From contig NZ_NSJZ01000003.1 in NCBI RefSeq assembly GCF_002287065.1, positions 62,001-126,000 on the forward strand: DNA of 64,000 nucleotides. Direction: 5' to 3'. Of the stretch, positions 46,602-56,012 are shown piece after piece (within the stretch, counting starts at the first letter, position 1; every line of letters starts with the position of its first letter). This DNA comes from Paracoccus salipaludis. GTDB lineage: Bacteria; Pseudomonadota; Alphaproteobacteria; Rhodobacterales; Rhodobacteraceae. The notes beneath the pieces are model-generated. The model did not search any database, was not told the origin of the DNA, and was given only the letters and a program-made list of their open reading frames with translations. The position numbers and the translations under genes were made by a program.

Positions 46602-48884
46602 TCAGCCGTAATGGGTGACGGGCGTCCCGGCCAGTGCGCTGATGTTCAGCAGACCGCGCGCCGTGATCGAGGGCGTGACGATATGCGCCTTGTTGCCCAT
46701 CCCCATCAGGATCGGCCCGACCTCAAGCCCCTGTGCGCGGGTCTTGAGGATGTTGCGCACCGCCGAGGCCGCGTCGGTGCCCGCGAAGACCAGCACGTTC
46801 GCGGGTTCGTCCCCCAGGCGGGACCGGGGCATCAGCCGGGCGCGCACCGCAGGGTCCAGGGCGGCGTCCACGTGCATCTCGCCGTCGTAGACGAAATCGA
46901 CCTCGCGCTCGGCCAGGATGTCCATCGCCTGGCGCATCTTGCGGCCCGAGTCGGTGTCGAGGTTGCCGAACTGGGAATGGCTGCAAAGCGCGATGCGCGG
47001 CACGAGGCCGAAGCGGCGGACATGGCGCGCGCAGCCCAGGGCGGTTTCCGCGACCTCGGCCGGCGTCGGGTCGTGGTGGACCTGGGTGTCCGCGATGAAC
47101 AGGGGGCCTTCTTCCTGGATCATCATGGACAGGGCGCCCACCGGGTGCAGCCCGCCCCGCGCCAGGATCTCGCGCACATAGCGCAGGTGCCACGTGTACT
47201 GCCCGAAGCAGCCGCAGATCAGGCTGTCGGCCTCGTTCCGATGGACCATCACCGCGCCGATGGCGGTGGTGTTGGTGCGCATGATCGCGCGGGCGATGTC
47301 GGGCGTCACGCCGCGCCGCGCCATCAGCGAGTGGTAGGTTTCCCAATACTCGCGGTAGCGGGGATCGTCCTCGGGGTTCACGATCTCGAAATCGACGTTC
47401 GGGCGGATGGGCAGGCCCGCCCGTTCGGCCCGCATCTCGATCACCTCGGGGCGGCCGATGAGGATCGGCACGTCGTTGGTGTCCTCCAGCATGGCGTTCG
47501 CGGCGCGCAGGACGCGCTCGTCCTCGCCTTCGGCGAAGACGATGCGGCGCGCGGCGGTGGCCGAGGCCTCGAAGACCGGGCGCATGATGAGGGCCGAGCG
47601 GAAGACCGAGCCGTCGAGGTGCCGCTTGTAGGCATGGATGTCGGCCAGCGGCCGGGTCGCCACGCCCGATTCCATCGCGGCGCGGGCGACGGCGGTGGCG
47701 ACCACCCCCATCAGGCGCGGGTCGAAGGGCTTGGGGATCAGGTAGTTCGGCCCGAAGGTCAGCGTCTCGCCGCGATAGGCGGCGGCGGCCTCGGCGCTGG
47801 TGGTGGCGCGGGCGAGCGCCGCGATCCCCTCGATGCAGGCCAGCTGCATGGCGTCGTTGATCTCGGTCGCGCCCACGTCCAGCGCCCCGCGGAAGATGAA
47901 GGGGAAGCAGAGGACGTTGTTGACCTGGTTGGGATAGTCGCTGCGCCCCGTGGCGATCAGCGCGTCGGGCGCGGCTTCGCGCACCTCCTCGGGCAGGATC
48001 TCGGGCGTGGGGTTCGCCAGCGCGAAGACGATGGGGCGGCGGGCCATGCGCGCCACCATCTCGGGTTTCAGCACGCCGGGGCCGGACAGGCCGAGGAACA
48101 GGTCCGCTCCGTCGATCACTTCGCCGAGTGTCCGCAGGTCGGTGGCCTGCGCAAAGGCGGCCTTCTGCGGATTCATGTCCTCGTTGCGGCCCTCGTGGAC
48201 CAGCCCGTGGATGTCGCAGAGCCAGATGTTCTCGCGCCTGACGCCCAGCTTCAGCAGCATGTTGAGGCAGGCGATGCCTGCCGCGCCCCCGCCGGTGGAC
48301 ACGACCTTGATGTCCTCGAACCGCCGGCCCGTCACCCGCAGCGCGTTGGTGGCGGCCGCGCCCACGACGATGGCGGTGCCGTGCTGGTCGTCGTGGAAGA
48401 CGGGGATGTTCATCGATTCGCGGCAGAGCTTTTCCACCACGAAACACTCAGGGGCCTTGATGTCCTCAAGGTTGATCGCGCCGAAGGTGGGTTCCAGTGC
48501 GCGGACGATGGCGGCCAGCTTCACCGGATCGGTCTCGTCCACCTCGATGTCGAAGCAGTCGATGTTGGCGAACTTCTTGAAAAGGACCGCCTTGCCCTCC
48601 ATCACCGGCTTGGAGGCGCGTGCGCCGATGTTGCCCAGACCCAGCACCGCCGTCCCGTTCGACACGACCGCCACCAAGTTGCCGCGTGCCGTATAGCGCG
48701 CCGCGCAGGCCGGATCGGCCTGGATCTCGAGGCAGGCCTCGGCCACGCCCGGCGAATAGGCGAGGCTGAGGTCGCGTCCGTTCGCCAGGGGCTTCGTTGC
48801 CCGGATCTCGAGCTTGCCGGGCCGCGGAAGCTCGTGATACCGCAGCGCCGCCTGCCGCGCATTGTCCTGCCGCCGATCTTCCAT
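46602..48884 (-). CDS. maeB: NADP-dependent malic enzyme (MaeB type)
   Basis: Malate to pyruvate with NADPH, feeding gluconeogenesis and lipid synthesis. 760 residues. N-terminal malic enzyme domain to about 430 (YSPGVAEACLEI, FHDDQHGTAIVVGAA, STGGGAAG). C-terminal phosphotransacetylase-like domain from about 440, which in this family is regulatory and not catalytic. Same strand as prpE, 207 bases upstream of it. Confidence 0.95.
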   Translation of the reverse strand: MEDRRQDNARQAALRYHELPRPGKLEIRATKPLANGRDLSLAYSPGVAEACLEIQADPACAARYTARGNLVAVVSNGTAVLGLGNIGARASKPVMEGKAVLFKKFANIDCFDIEVDETDPVKLAAIVRALEPTFGAINLEDIKAPECFVVEKLCRESMNIPVFHDDQHGTAIVVGAAATNALRVTGRRFEDIKVVSTGGGAAGIACLNMLLKLGVRRENIWLCDIHGLVHEGRNEDMNPQKAAFAQATDLRTLGEVIDGADLFLGLSGPGVLKPEMVARMARRPIVFALANPTPEILPEEVREAAPDALIATGRSDYPNQVNNVLCFPFIFRGALDVGATEINDAMQLACIEGIAALARATTSAEAAAAYRGETLTFGPNYLIPKPFDPRLMGVVATAVARAAMESGVATRPLADIHAYKRHLDGSVFRSALIMRPVFEASATAARRIVFAEGEDERVLRAANAMLEDTNDVPILIGRPEVIEMRAERAGLPIRPNVDFEIVNPEDDPRYREYWETYHSLMARRGVTPDIARAIMRTNTTAIGAVMVHRNEADSLICGCFGQYTWHLRYVREILARGGLHPVGALSMMIQEEGPLFIADTQVHHDPTPAEVAETALGCARHVRRFGLVPRIALCSHSQFGNLDTDSGRKMRQAMDILAEREVDFVYDGEMHVDAALDPAVRARLMPRSRLGDEPANVLVFAGTDAASAVRNILKTRAQGLEVGPILMGMGNKAHIVTPSITARGLLNISALAGTPVTHYG

Positions 48885-49036
48885 GCCCTGCCTCCCGTAA
48901 GTTCGCCCTTTCGTCCTAGTCGCGGCGACGCGGCGTCACAAGCGGCGGTCCTCAAGCTTTGCGCCTGACGAAAAGCGCAGGGTTGCGCAGGTCCGCCGCG
49001 GGGCGGATTATGCCGCAAACTGCCCGAAGGTGCCCC

Positions 49037-49423
49037 ATGTCCCTGATCGACGCCGCCCGCCGCGTGCGAGAGGCCGCCTATGCCCCTTATTCCGGCTTCA
49101 AGGTCGGCGCGGCGGTGCGCGGCGCCTCGGGCGCGATCTACGCCGGCTGCAACGTCGAGAACGTGGCCTATCCCGAGGGCACCTGCGCCGAGGCCGGCGC
49201 CATCGCGGCCATGGTGGCGGCGGGCGAAACCGAGATCACCGAGGTCTGCGTGATCGCCGGCAGCGCCCGCCCGACGCCCCCCTGCGGCGGCTGCCGCCAG
49301 AAGCTGGCCGAGTTCGCCCGCGGCGAAACCCCCGTCCTGCTGGCGACCGTGGACGGCGAGACCCTGGCCACAACGGTAGCCGAGCTGCTGCCGGGTCGCT
49401 TCGAGGTCGGCCATATGGGCTGA
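49037..49423 (+). CDS. cdd: Cytidine deaminase
   Basis: Pyrimidine salvage: cytidine or deoxycytidine to uridine or deoxyuridine. 128 residues, the short tetrameric type. Zinc ligands Cys50 (CAE), Cys83 and Cys86 (PCGGC), catalytic Glu52. GAAGG upstream of ATG 49037. Likely co-transcribed with upp, 131 bases downstream; deoA, often found between them, is absent. Confidence 0.95.
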   Translation: MSLIDAARRVREAAYAPYSGFKVGAAVRGASGAIYAGCNVENVAYPEGTCAEAGAIAAMVAAGETEITEVCVIAGSARPTPPCGGCRQKLAEFARGETPVLLATVDGETLATTVAELLPGRFEVGHMG

Positions 49424-49554
49424 GGACGGAAAGGCTGGGGGATCGCCGTTGAACCTTGTTGCATCCTCCTGCCTGCTGATTCGCGTCCATGCCCCATGGT
49501 CATCGCATGAAATCCCTTCCAAAGACTGAACCGCCCCTGAACTCCGGACCTCCG

Positions 49555-50193
49555 ATGACCCAGTTTCCCAACCTCACGATCGTCGATCACCCGCTGGTGC
49601 AGCACAAGCTGACGATCATGCGCAACCACGTGACCTCGACCAACAGCTTCCGCCGCCTCCTGCGCGAGATCAGCCTGCTTCTGGCCTATGAGGTCACGCG
49701 CGACCTTGAACTGACTACCACCCGCATCCAGACGCCGCTGTGCGAGATGGACGCGCCCGTGCTTGAAGGAAAGAAGCTCGCGCTGATCTCGATCCTGCGG
49801 GCGGGCAACGGGCTGCTGGACGGGATCCTGGAACTGATCCCGGCGGCACGCGTGGGCTTCCTGGGCCTTTACCGCGATCCCGACACGCTTCAGCCCGTGC
49901 AGTATTACGCCAAGGTGCCCAACGACCTCGATGCGCGCATGGTGATCGTCGTGGATCCGATGCTGGCCACGGGCAACAGCGCGGTTGCGGCGATCGACCT
50001 TCTCAAGGCCGGCGGCGCGCGGAACATCTGCTTCCTGTGCCTTCTGGCCGCGCCCGAGGGCGTGGCGCGGATGCAGGAGGCGCATCCCGACGTCCCGGTC
50101 TATACCGCCTCACTGGACGAAAAGCTGGACGAGCAGGGCTATATCGTGCCGGGCCTGGGCGACGCGGGCGATCGGATGTTCGGCACGAAGTGA
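49555..50193 (+). CDS. upp: Uracil phosphoribosyltransferase
   Basis: Uracil plus PRPP to UMP. 212 residues from [14 protein letters not shown], the usual family start. PRPP loop [12 protein letters not shown]; uracil-binding C-terminal [12 protein letters not shown]. The frame is open upstream to 49489, but those 22 residues have no homology that I know. Confidence 0.96.
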   Translation: MTQFPNLTIVDHPLVQHKLTIMRNHVTSTNSFRRLLREISLLLAYEVTRDLELTTTRIQTPLCEMDAPVLEGKKLALISILRAGNGLLDGILELIPAARVGFLGLYRDPDTLQPVQYYAKVPNDLDARMVIVVDPMLATGNSAVAAIDLLKAGGARNICFLCLLAAPEGVARMQEAHPDVPVYTASLDEKLDEQGYIVPGLGDAGDRMFGTK

Positions 50194-50203
50194 CCGCCCG
50201 TTA

Positions 50204-50223
50204 ACCGGGGCTTAGCGCCCGGT
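50204..50223 (+). terminator. Hairpin after upp
   Basis: ACCGGG / CCCGGT stem with partial inner pairing GC-TTA-GC, ten bases after the upp stop. No T-run. Confidence 0.3.
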
Positions 50224-50268
50224 CCTGTAGATCCGACCCCGGGAAGAACCGAATCGAAGGGGTCGGGC

Positions 50269-51360
50269 ATGGGCGTTTCGGGGTTTTCGCTGCTGCTGGC
50301 GGCCGTGGCTGCCCTTGCGGCGCTGGCAAGCGTGACGGTGCCCGCCGAAGCAGGCCAGCCGGGCGAGGGGATGCGGCATGTCGAGGTTCCGGCCAGCGAG
50401 CTGTCGCCGGCCCTGCGTCCGGCAGAAACGCCTCCGCCCGATTTTACCGCAGGCCAGTACATCGATTCGGCAGGCTGCGTCTTTGTCCGGACAGACGGGG
50501 GCTGGAACGGCCGGGTGGACCGCGACGGCGCGGCGGTGTGCGGCTATCCGCCCACGCTTTCCGCGCGGCGCACCGGGCCGGAAAGCGAACCGGCGCTGTT
50601 TCCCCGGCCCGAACTGCCCCCTGCGGCCCGTATCGAGCGCGACCTGACGCAGGCCATCATCCCCAATCTTCAGGCTGCGGAACTCACCGGTCCTGAGGGC
50701 AAGGCGGGGAAGACACCGGCAGAAGCGGTTGCAAACTCCGCTGCGCTGCCGGTCGTTGCGGACCAGCCGCGAGGCGAACTGACCTCGGATCCGCTGCAGA
50801 TCGGCGCAGTGATCGCACAGGCACCCGCGCTTTCCAAGCAGATGGCCGGGCCCGGCCGCACCGACAGGCTTTGCGCGCTGATCGGCGCAAGCCAGCCTGC
50901 ACCGGATGGCGCCAGCTTGGGTTTGTGCGGAAGCGCGGCCCCGCTTGCCTCGCTCAGCCACATCTCACCAGGCCGAAAGGGTGGCGCCGCCACGGCGAGG
51001 ACTGCCAGTGCGACGAAGAGCGATCTGGCGCACCCGGGCGCGAAAAGGCAGGAGGCCAAGGCCGTCGCCCGGGGTTCCCGAACGGACCGGGTAGCCGCCT
51101 CCGGGAAGGCTGCAAGTCCGGACGACGTGCGGATGGTCCCGCCGGGAGCCCGCTTCGTGCAGATCGGATCGTTCCGCGACGCCGGGCAGGCGCAAGCGAC
51201 TGCCGGCAAGCTGGCCCGGTTGGGCGTGCCCGTGGCTCGTGCGAAGGATGGCAGGGCCGAGCTGATCCTTGTCGGTCCGCTGAAGGGACGAGAGGCGATC
51301 GTGCGGATGATCGAGCGGCTCCGCCACGCCGGCTATGGTGATCTGCGCGCGCGAAGATAG
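50269..51360 (+). CDS. Secreted SPOR-domain protein
   Basis: 363 residues. Signal peptide at 1-28 (ending PAEAG). A middle region with two Cys (AGCVFVRT and AAVCGYPP) and long Ala/Pro/Arg-rich linkers. C-terminal SPOR domain at about 285-360 (RFVQIGSFRDAGQAQATAGK...), which binds denuded peptidoglycan at the septum. Precise role unknown. Confidence 0.85.
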   Translation: MGVSGFSLLLAAVAALAALASVTVPAEAGQPGEGMRHVEVPASELSPALRPAETPPPDFTAGQYIDSAGCVFVRTDGGWNGRVDRDGAAVCGYPPTLSARRTGPESEPALFPRPELPPAARIERDLTQAIIPNLQAAELTGPEGKAGKTPAEAVANSAALPVVADQPRGELTSDPLQIGAVIAQAPALSKQMAGPGRTDRLCALIGASQPAPDGASLGLCGSAAPLASLSHISPGRKGGAATARTASATKSDLAHPGAKRQEAKAVARGSRTDRVAASGKAASPDDVRMVPPGARFVQIGSFRDAGQAQATAGKLARLGVPVARAKDGRAELILVGPLKGREAIVRMIERLRHAGYGDLRARR

Positions 51361-51658
51361 GCGGATGAGGGCGCGGCCAGCCGCCCGACGACCCCTTGCG
51401 TGCGGCGGCCGCAATCGTGCGCTCTCGACCCGAGGGCTGGCTGTCGTTCTTGTGGTTGCGGGAACGGAACGGGAAGGTGCTGCAATCTAGGGGCCTTGCC
51501 GTGCGGATCGGCCGTGCCAGCCGGGCCGAGGCACTACGCTGCGTGGACAGGCAGGACGCTGGCAGATTGGGATCGCCCCCGGGTTACAGGCCCCCCAAGG
51601 GCCGCTGCGCCCGCATTGCCGCTGCGTGACGCCCGCCGCCTTCACGGACCCGCGCCGT
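51361..51658. other. 298-base gap with no clear gene
   Basis: Short arginine-rich open frames occur on the plus strand, but they lack ribosome sites and family features. No RNA gene, repeat or strong hairpin seen. Confidence 0.5.
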
Positions 51659-52681
51659 TCAGCGAGAGCAGACCTGCTGCAATTGCACCCACTCTCCCTC
51701 GGACATCAGGGGCTCGGGCGGGTCGACGGCGCGGAAAGGGTCGGCCTCGATAAGGGCAAGCACCGTTTCTCCGCTTGGATCGAGCGAGCGGGCATAGGGC
51801 GCGCTGGGCACGCCCGCCTCGCGCATCTTGTCCAGCAGAGCGTTGTCGTCAGGACGCGGGGCGGGGCGCAGCAGCAGGGCCGTCCCCTGGCCGGCGATGG
51901 CGCGTGCGTCCAGTTCCCCCGAGGTCAGCATCGACACCGCCGCCGCCAGCCCCGCCTTCTGCAGCACCTGAAGAAGCGGGTCCGCCCCTGCGGCGGCCAG
52001 ATCGGCCGCAAGCACATGGCCCGCCGCGACCTGCGGGCCGGGCTCGCCCGCGATCATGTCGTCACCGATCACCACGATGCGGCCGGGCAGGGGGCGCGCA
52101 CCGCGCATCGTCGCGGGCAGCACCACGATCCGTCCGTCAGGTCCCAGAAGACGCGCCGACAGGCGGTCCAGCACCGCCGCGCCGGACGCCCGGTCGCAGG
52201 GCGCCCCGGTCGCCTGCCGCATGTCGGCAAGGATCGACAACCCGACGGCGGTTCTCTGCGCGGGCGGCGCGATCCGGGCGGCATGGGCGATCACGGCATC
52301 GGGCAGCCAGATCACTCCGGCGATCACCGCCGCGCCAATCGAGGTCCAGATCAGCGCGCCCCGCAGCCGACCGGGCCGGGGACGGCTGGCAGCAATGGCG
52401 GAGTGCACGCGCTCGATCGCCTGGATCATCAGGGTGTCGTCGATCTCGACCACCTCGTCCTGTTCGGCATCGCCGGGGGCGAAGATCGCGGGCATCTGCC
52501 CGGGGTTGAGGCGGGTGACGGCAGGAAGGGACCAGTGGGTCAGGGGCTCCTCGGACCGGGGATCGCGCAGGATCAGCGTGGCATCCCCGAACGACACGAT
52601 GACGTCGCGCAGCCGCTCGGAGGAGTTGGGCCGCCACACGCCGGTCGCCTCGAGCCGCTGGAACTGCGTCAGTGCCGTCAC
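51659..52681 (-). CDS. Uncharacterised membrane protein
   Basis: 340 residues from a GTG at 52681 (TALTQFQRLEATGVWRP...). N-terminal 90 residues have a beta-rich look (DVIVSFGDATLILRD, THWSLPAVTRLNPGQMP). One membrane segment near 130-150 (ALIWTSIGAAVIAGVIWLP), then a larger domain likely in the periplasm. TTG 52753 would extend it by 24 residues. Similar proteins exist in Rhodobacterales, as I recall, without known function. The 276 bases upstream, to rpoH, hold no gene I can support. Confidence 0.7.
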   Translation of the reverse strand: MTALTQFQRLEATGVWRPNSSERLRDVIVSFGDATLILRDPRSEEPLTHWSLPAVTRLNPGQMPAIFAPGDAEQDEVVEIDDTLMIQAIERVHSAIAASRPRPGRLRGALIWTSIGAAVIAGVIWLPDAVIAHAARIAPPAQRTAVGLSILADMRQATGAPCDRASGAAVLDRLSARLLGPDGRIVVLPATMRGARPLPGRIVVIGDDMIAGEPGPQVAAGHVLAADLAAAGADPLLQVLQKAGLAAAVSMLTSGELDARAIAGQGTALLLRPAPRPDDNALLDKMREAGVPSAPYARSLDPSGETVLALIEADPFRAVDPPEPLMSEGEWVQLQQVCSR

Positions 52682-52957
52682 GATCGCGGAAGCCCTTCCG
52701 TGTGGTTGCGCCAGCCTTGCCCGGAACAGGCGACTGTCCCGGCGTCTCGGCAAGAATGTGCCGATTCATGGCACTACGTCCAGACCCGACAGGAAGATCG
52801 GCACGGCTGGCGCCCGCGCCCTTGTTTCCCAAGGCAGCGCAGGGTGGCAGGCACAAGACGCGGCTTGGCCCTTGCGGCCAGCCAAACACCCGCATCCGAC
52901 GCCGCGCGAAAGGCTGGAACGGCCGCGGCCACGCCTCGGGCCGAGCTGCCGGCTGCC

Positions 52958-53860
52958 TCAGTCGGCGCCGATCTCGATGCCGCGTTCGCTGGCCAGCCGG
53001 CGCATGCGGTCCTGCAGCTTTTCGAAGGCGCGGACCTCGATCTGCCGAATCCGCTCGCGCGAGACGCCGTAGCGTTCCGACAGGGCTTCAAGCGTCACGG
53101 GATCGTCGCGCAACCGGCGCTCGGTCAGGATGTCGCGCTCGCGCTCGTTCAGCACATCCATCGCGGCGGTCAGCATCGAGCGGCGGGTGTCCAGCTCGTC
53201 TTCCTCGGCATACTGGCTGGCCTGGTCGGCGTTCGTGTCCTCAAGCCAGTCCTGCCACTGGGCGGTCGACTCGCCCTCGCCCGAACCGACGGTCGCGTTC
53301 AGGGATGCGTCGCCACCGGACAGGCGGCGGTTCATCTCGATCACTTCCTGCTCGGTCACGTTCAGGTCGGTGGCGATCTGGCGCACGTTTTCCGGCCGCA
53401 GGTCGCCTTCCTCAAGCGCGCCCAGCTTGGCCTTGGCCTTGCGCAGGTTGAAGAACAGCTTCTTCTGGGCCGAGGTGGTGCCCATCTTCACCAGGCTCCA
53501 GGACCGCAGGATGTATTCCTGGATCGAGGCGCGGATCCACCACATCGCATAGGTGGCAAGGCGGAAGCCCTTTTCGGGGTCAAAGCGCTTGACCGCCTGC
53601 ATCAGCCCGACGTTCGCCTCGGAAATCACCTCGGCCTGCGGCAGGCCGTAGCCGCGATAGCCCATGGCGATCTTGGCGGCCAGCCGCAGGTGCGAGGTCA
53701 CCAGCTTGTGGGCGGCCTCGGCGTCCTGGTGATCGACCCAGGCCTTGGCCAGCATGTATTCCTCCTCCGGTTCCAGCAGGGGAAACTTGCGGATCTCCTG
53801 CAGGTAGCGGTTGAGGCCCTGTTCCGGGCTGGGCGCGGGAAGCTTGTCGTAGTTTGCCAT
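52958..53860 (-). CDS. rpoH: RNA polymerase sigma-32 factor
   Basis: Heat-shock sigma factor. 300 residues. Region 2 covers about 52-120 with [18 protein letters not shown]. The RpoH box QKKLFFNLR is at 132-140. Region 4 helix-turn-helix [16 protein letters not shown] lies near the end. AGGAAAGGA precedes the ATG. 31 bases downstream of rluD on the same strand. The only one of possibly several rpoH genes in the window. Confidence 0.96.
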   Translation of the reverse strand: MANYDKLPAPSPEQGLNRYLQEIRKFPLLEPEEEYMLAKAWVDHQDAEAAHKLVTSHLRLAAKIAMGYRGYGLPQAEVISEANVGLMQAVKRFDPEKGFRLATYAMWWIRASIQEYILRSWSLVKMGTTSAQKKLFFNLRKAKAKLGALEEGDLRPENVRQIATDLNVTEQEVIEMNRRLSGGDASLNATVGSGEGESTAQWQDWLEDTNADQASQYAEEDELDTRRSMLTAAMDVLNERERDILTERRLRDDPVTLEALSERYGVSRERIRQIEVRAFEKLQDRMRRLASERGIEIGAD

Positions 53861-53891
53861 TGTCCTTTCCTGTGCAGCGACTCTGGCGGGG

Positions 53892-54947
53892 TTACCCGGG
53901 GAACGTCGCGTCAACCGCCGGGGTTCCCCGCAGGGCGTCCAGCAAGGCCTGCATGTCGGGGGGTAATTCACTATCAAATGAGAGCCAGCGCCCGTCCACC
54001 GGATGGGCGAAGCCCAGATGCGCCGCGTGCAGCGCCTGGCGGGGGAAGGCGGCGACCGCCTCTGACGCGTCCCCAAGCGCGCGGGCCGAGGCCCGGCGCG
54101 CGCCGCCATAGACCGGGTCGCCGATCAACCCCAGCCCGCAATGGGCCAGATGAACGCGGATCTGGTGGGTGCGGCCGGTTTCCAGGCGGCATTCGACCAG
54201 CATGGCCGTAGGGGGCGTGCCGAAGCTTTCCAGCATGGTCGCGCGGGTGACGGCGTGCCGCCCCTGCCTGAGGCTGACGGCCTGCCGCTGGCGGTCGGTC
54301 GGGTGGCGGCCCAGCAGGGTGGCGATCTTCAGGACATTGCCCGGCTCGAAGCTGACGCCGGGCAGACCGCGCAGGCGGGGGTCCGCCGGGTCGATGGTCC
54401 CGTGCGCCAGCGCCAGATAGCGGCGGGCGGCCGAGTGATCCTCGAACTGGCGGGCCAGCGCCTGGTGGGCCAGGTCCGTCTTGGCGACGACCAGCAGGCC
54501 CGAGGTGTCCTTGTCGATGCGGTGCACGATCCCCGGCCGCGCCGCGCCGCCGATGCCCGACAGGCTGCCCGCGCAATGGGCCAGAAGCGCGTTCACCAGC
54601 GTCCCCGAGGGCGAGCCGGGCGCCGGATGGACGACCATGCCGGCAGGCTTGTCGATGACGATCAGGCTGTCATCCTCATAGACCACGTCCAGCGGGATGT
54701 CCTCGGGACGCGCATCGATGGGGTCGGGCTCACCCAGCGTGACGACGTAGTCGCCCGGCAGGGGCCGCGCCTTGCCGTCGGTGACGGGGCCGTTCGGGCC
54801 CATGATCGCGCCCGCCGCGATCAGCTTGGCGATGCGTGAGCGGGACAGGGCGGCGGACTCTGGCGCGGCCTCGGCCAGCGCCTTATCAAGCCGCGAGGCG
54901 TCGGCCGCAGCGAGGTCGGCCGGAAGGGTCAGGACGAGGTCGGGCAT
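53892..54947 (-). CDS. rluD: 23S rRNA pseudouridine synthase (RluD family)
   Basis: Makes pseudouridines in 23S rRNA helix 69 if truly RluD. 351 residues. S4-like domain near 18-75; catalytic Asp145 in HRIDKDTSG; RxHQIRVH motif (GRTHQIRVH). Start MPDLVLTLP is the likely one; its codon shares bases with the start of the divergent gene. No clear ribosome site there. Confidence 0.9.
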   Translation of the reverse strand: MPDLVLTLPADLAAADASRLDKALAEAAPESAALSRSRIAKLIAAGAIMGPNGPVTDGKARPLPGDYVVTLGEPDPIDARPEDIPLDVVYEDDSLIVIDKPAGMVVHPAPGSPSGTLVNALLAHCAGSLSGIGGAARPGIVHRIDKDTSGLLVVAKTDLAHQALARQFEDHSAARRYLALAHGTIDPADPRLRGLPGVSFEPGNVLKIATLLGRHPTDRQRQAVSLRQGRHAVTRATMLESFGTPPTAMLVECRLETGRTHQIRVHLAHCGLGLIGDPVYGGARRASARALGDASEAVAAFPRQALHAAHLGFAHPVDGRWLSFDSELPPDMQALLDALRGTPAVDATFPG

Positions 54948-54948
54948 G
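54945..54948. other. Shared start codons (CATG) of two divergent genes
   Basis: CATG is read as ATG on both strands: plus-strand gene from 54946, rluD from 54947. The two genes therefore have no intergenic region, and promoters must lie inside each other's coding part. Confidence 0.6.
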
Positions 54949-55254
54949 GCGCGGGATGATAGGGCAGGGAAGCCGTTAGCGGAAGTGCCCGAACTTGCCT
55001 GGCTGCGCAGGCTGGTCACGGGGCTGGCCGTGGTGATGGGGCTGGGGATGGTGGCGGTGGCCGCGATCCTGTGGGTGCGGCTGTCGCAGCCGCCGCTGCC
55101 GGAACTGCCGCCGCAACTGGCTTTGCCCGAGGGAGCCAGTGCCGCGGCAGTCACCTTCGGCCGTGACTGGACCGTGGTGGTCACGGAGGCGGGCGAGGTC
55201 CTGCTGTACGACCGCTCGGGCGCGCTGCGGCAGAGGGTCGTGCCCGGACAGTAA
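54946..55254 (+). CDS. DUF6476-like single-pass membrane protein
   Basis: 102 residues. One membrane helix at about 25-47 (LVTGLAVVMGLGMVAVAAIL), then a small C-terminal domain (GASAAAVTFGRDWTVVVTEA) that looks like a beta hairpin. Resembles Rhodobacteraceae DUF6476 (recalled). GAGG lies upstream of the ATG, within the rluD coding strand. Function unknown. Confidence 0.7.
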   Translation: MARDDRAGKPLAEVPELAWLRRLVTGLAVVMGLGMVAVAAILWVRLSQPPLPELPPQLALPEGASAAAVTFGRDWTVVVTEAGEVLLYDRSGALRQRVVPGQ

Positions 55255-55284
55255 CGCCCCGTCCCCTTGAACGGGGGCAGGGCG
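55255..55284. terminator. Hairpin between convergent genes
   Basis: Twelve-position stem with one mismatch and one G-T pair, loop TTGAAC, starting right after the plus-strand stop and facing the end of the UbiK-like gene. No T-run. Confidence 0.4.
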
Positions 55285-55291
55285 CCGCGGT

Positions 55292-55891
55292 TCAGGCCTT
55301 GTTGCCGGCGTTCATGTCGGTTGTGGGCGCTTCGGCCTCGCTGGCACCTGCATCCGTGCCGGTGTAGCCCATGTCGGGCGGGGTCATGTCGGTGGGGGGC
55401 GCCTCGACCTCGCTGACGTGAGGCTCGTCAAGATCAGGGCCGGTCTCGTCCGGCGGGGTCATGTCGATTGCAGGCGCGTCCACCTCGCTGACATGGGGCG
55501 CATCCGGTCCGCCGACATTGCCCAGATCGGGCGGCGTCATGTCGGCCGCCGGGGCCTCGGCCTCGCTGACATGCGGGGCATCGCCCGGCTGCGTGCCGGT
55601 CGCGCCCGTGCCCGTCGCCTGCGTGGTGCCAGTCGCCTGCGTGCCGCCGCTCATGGCCGCGATCATCGCGCGCAGCTCGGCATTCTCGCTGCGGGCCTTG
55701 ATCGCCATCTCGCGCACGACCTCGAATTCCTCGCGCGTGACCAGATTGCGGTCGGCCAGCCAGCGGTCCACCCAGCCCTTCATGGCCGTCTCCGCCTCGC
55801 TTTTCGCGCCCTGCGCCACGCCCATGGCGTTGGTCATCAGCCGGGACATGTCGTCGAAGAAGCGGCTGGGGCCGCTGCCAGAGGTGGTCAT
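55292..55891 (-). CDS. UbiK/BMFP-like protein with repeat tail
   Basis: 199 residues. Residues 1-80 match the accessory factor UbiK (BMFP, DUF526) family: amphipathic helix then coiled coil (REEFEVVREMAIKARSENAEL). UbiK assists aerobic ubiquinone synthesis. The tail, 80-199, is absent from ordinary members: a Thr/Gly/Gln run, then nearly four copies of a 26-residue unit with HVSEVEAP and DMTPPD. Divergent from lgt. Confidence 0.8.
   Translation of the reverse strand: MTTSGSGPSRFFDDMSRLMTNAMGVAQGAKSEAETAMKGWVDRWLADRNLVTREEFEVVREMAIKARSENAELRAMIAAMSGGTQATGTTQATGTGATGTQPGDAPHVSEAEAPAADMTPPDLGNVGGPDAPHVSEVDAPAIDMTPPDETGPDLDEPHVSEVEAPPTDMTPPDMGYTGTDAGASEAEAPTTDMNAGNKA
55304..55579 (-). repeat. 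Tandem coding repeat, about 78-bp unit
   Basis: Encodes residues 105-196 of the UbiK-like protein: units beginning at 105, 131 and 157, and a decayed fourth near 184. The core is PHVSE(V/A)(D/E)AP..DMTPPD. Confidence 0.8.
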
Positions 55892-56012
55892 CGCGCAATC
55901 CTTTCGCAAAGGCTTTGGGTCAATATGGCGAGCGCGCCGCCCCGCTTCAATGCGGTGCGGTTGACACCCCCGGCCCGCCCGGCCAAGCAACCGCAGGACG
56001 CGCGAGGCCCCC

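Noticed and set aside
46602..47580. Phosphotransacetylase domain of MaeB as a separate, broken pta gene
   Set aside because: The fusion is the normal MaeB architecture; the frame is continuous with no frameshift.
44517..48968. Plus-strand open frame of nearly 1500 codons opposite prpE and maeB
   Set aside because: Composition is that of an antisense frame, and both minus-strand genes are clear family members.
51396..51753. Short arginine-rich plus-strand frames between the SPOR gene and the next gene
   Set aside because: No ribosome site, odd composition, and partial overlap with the opposite coding gene.
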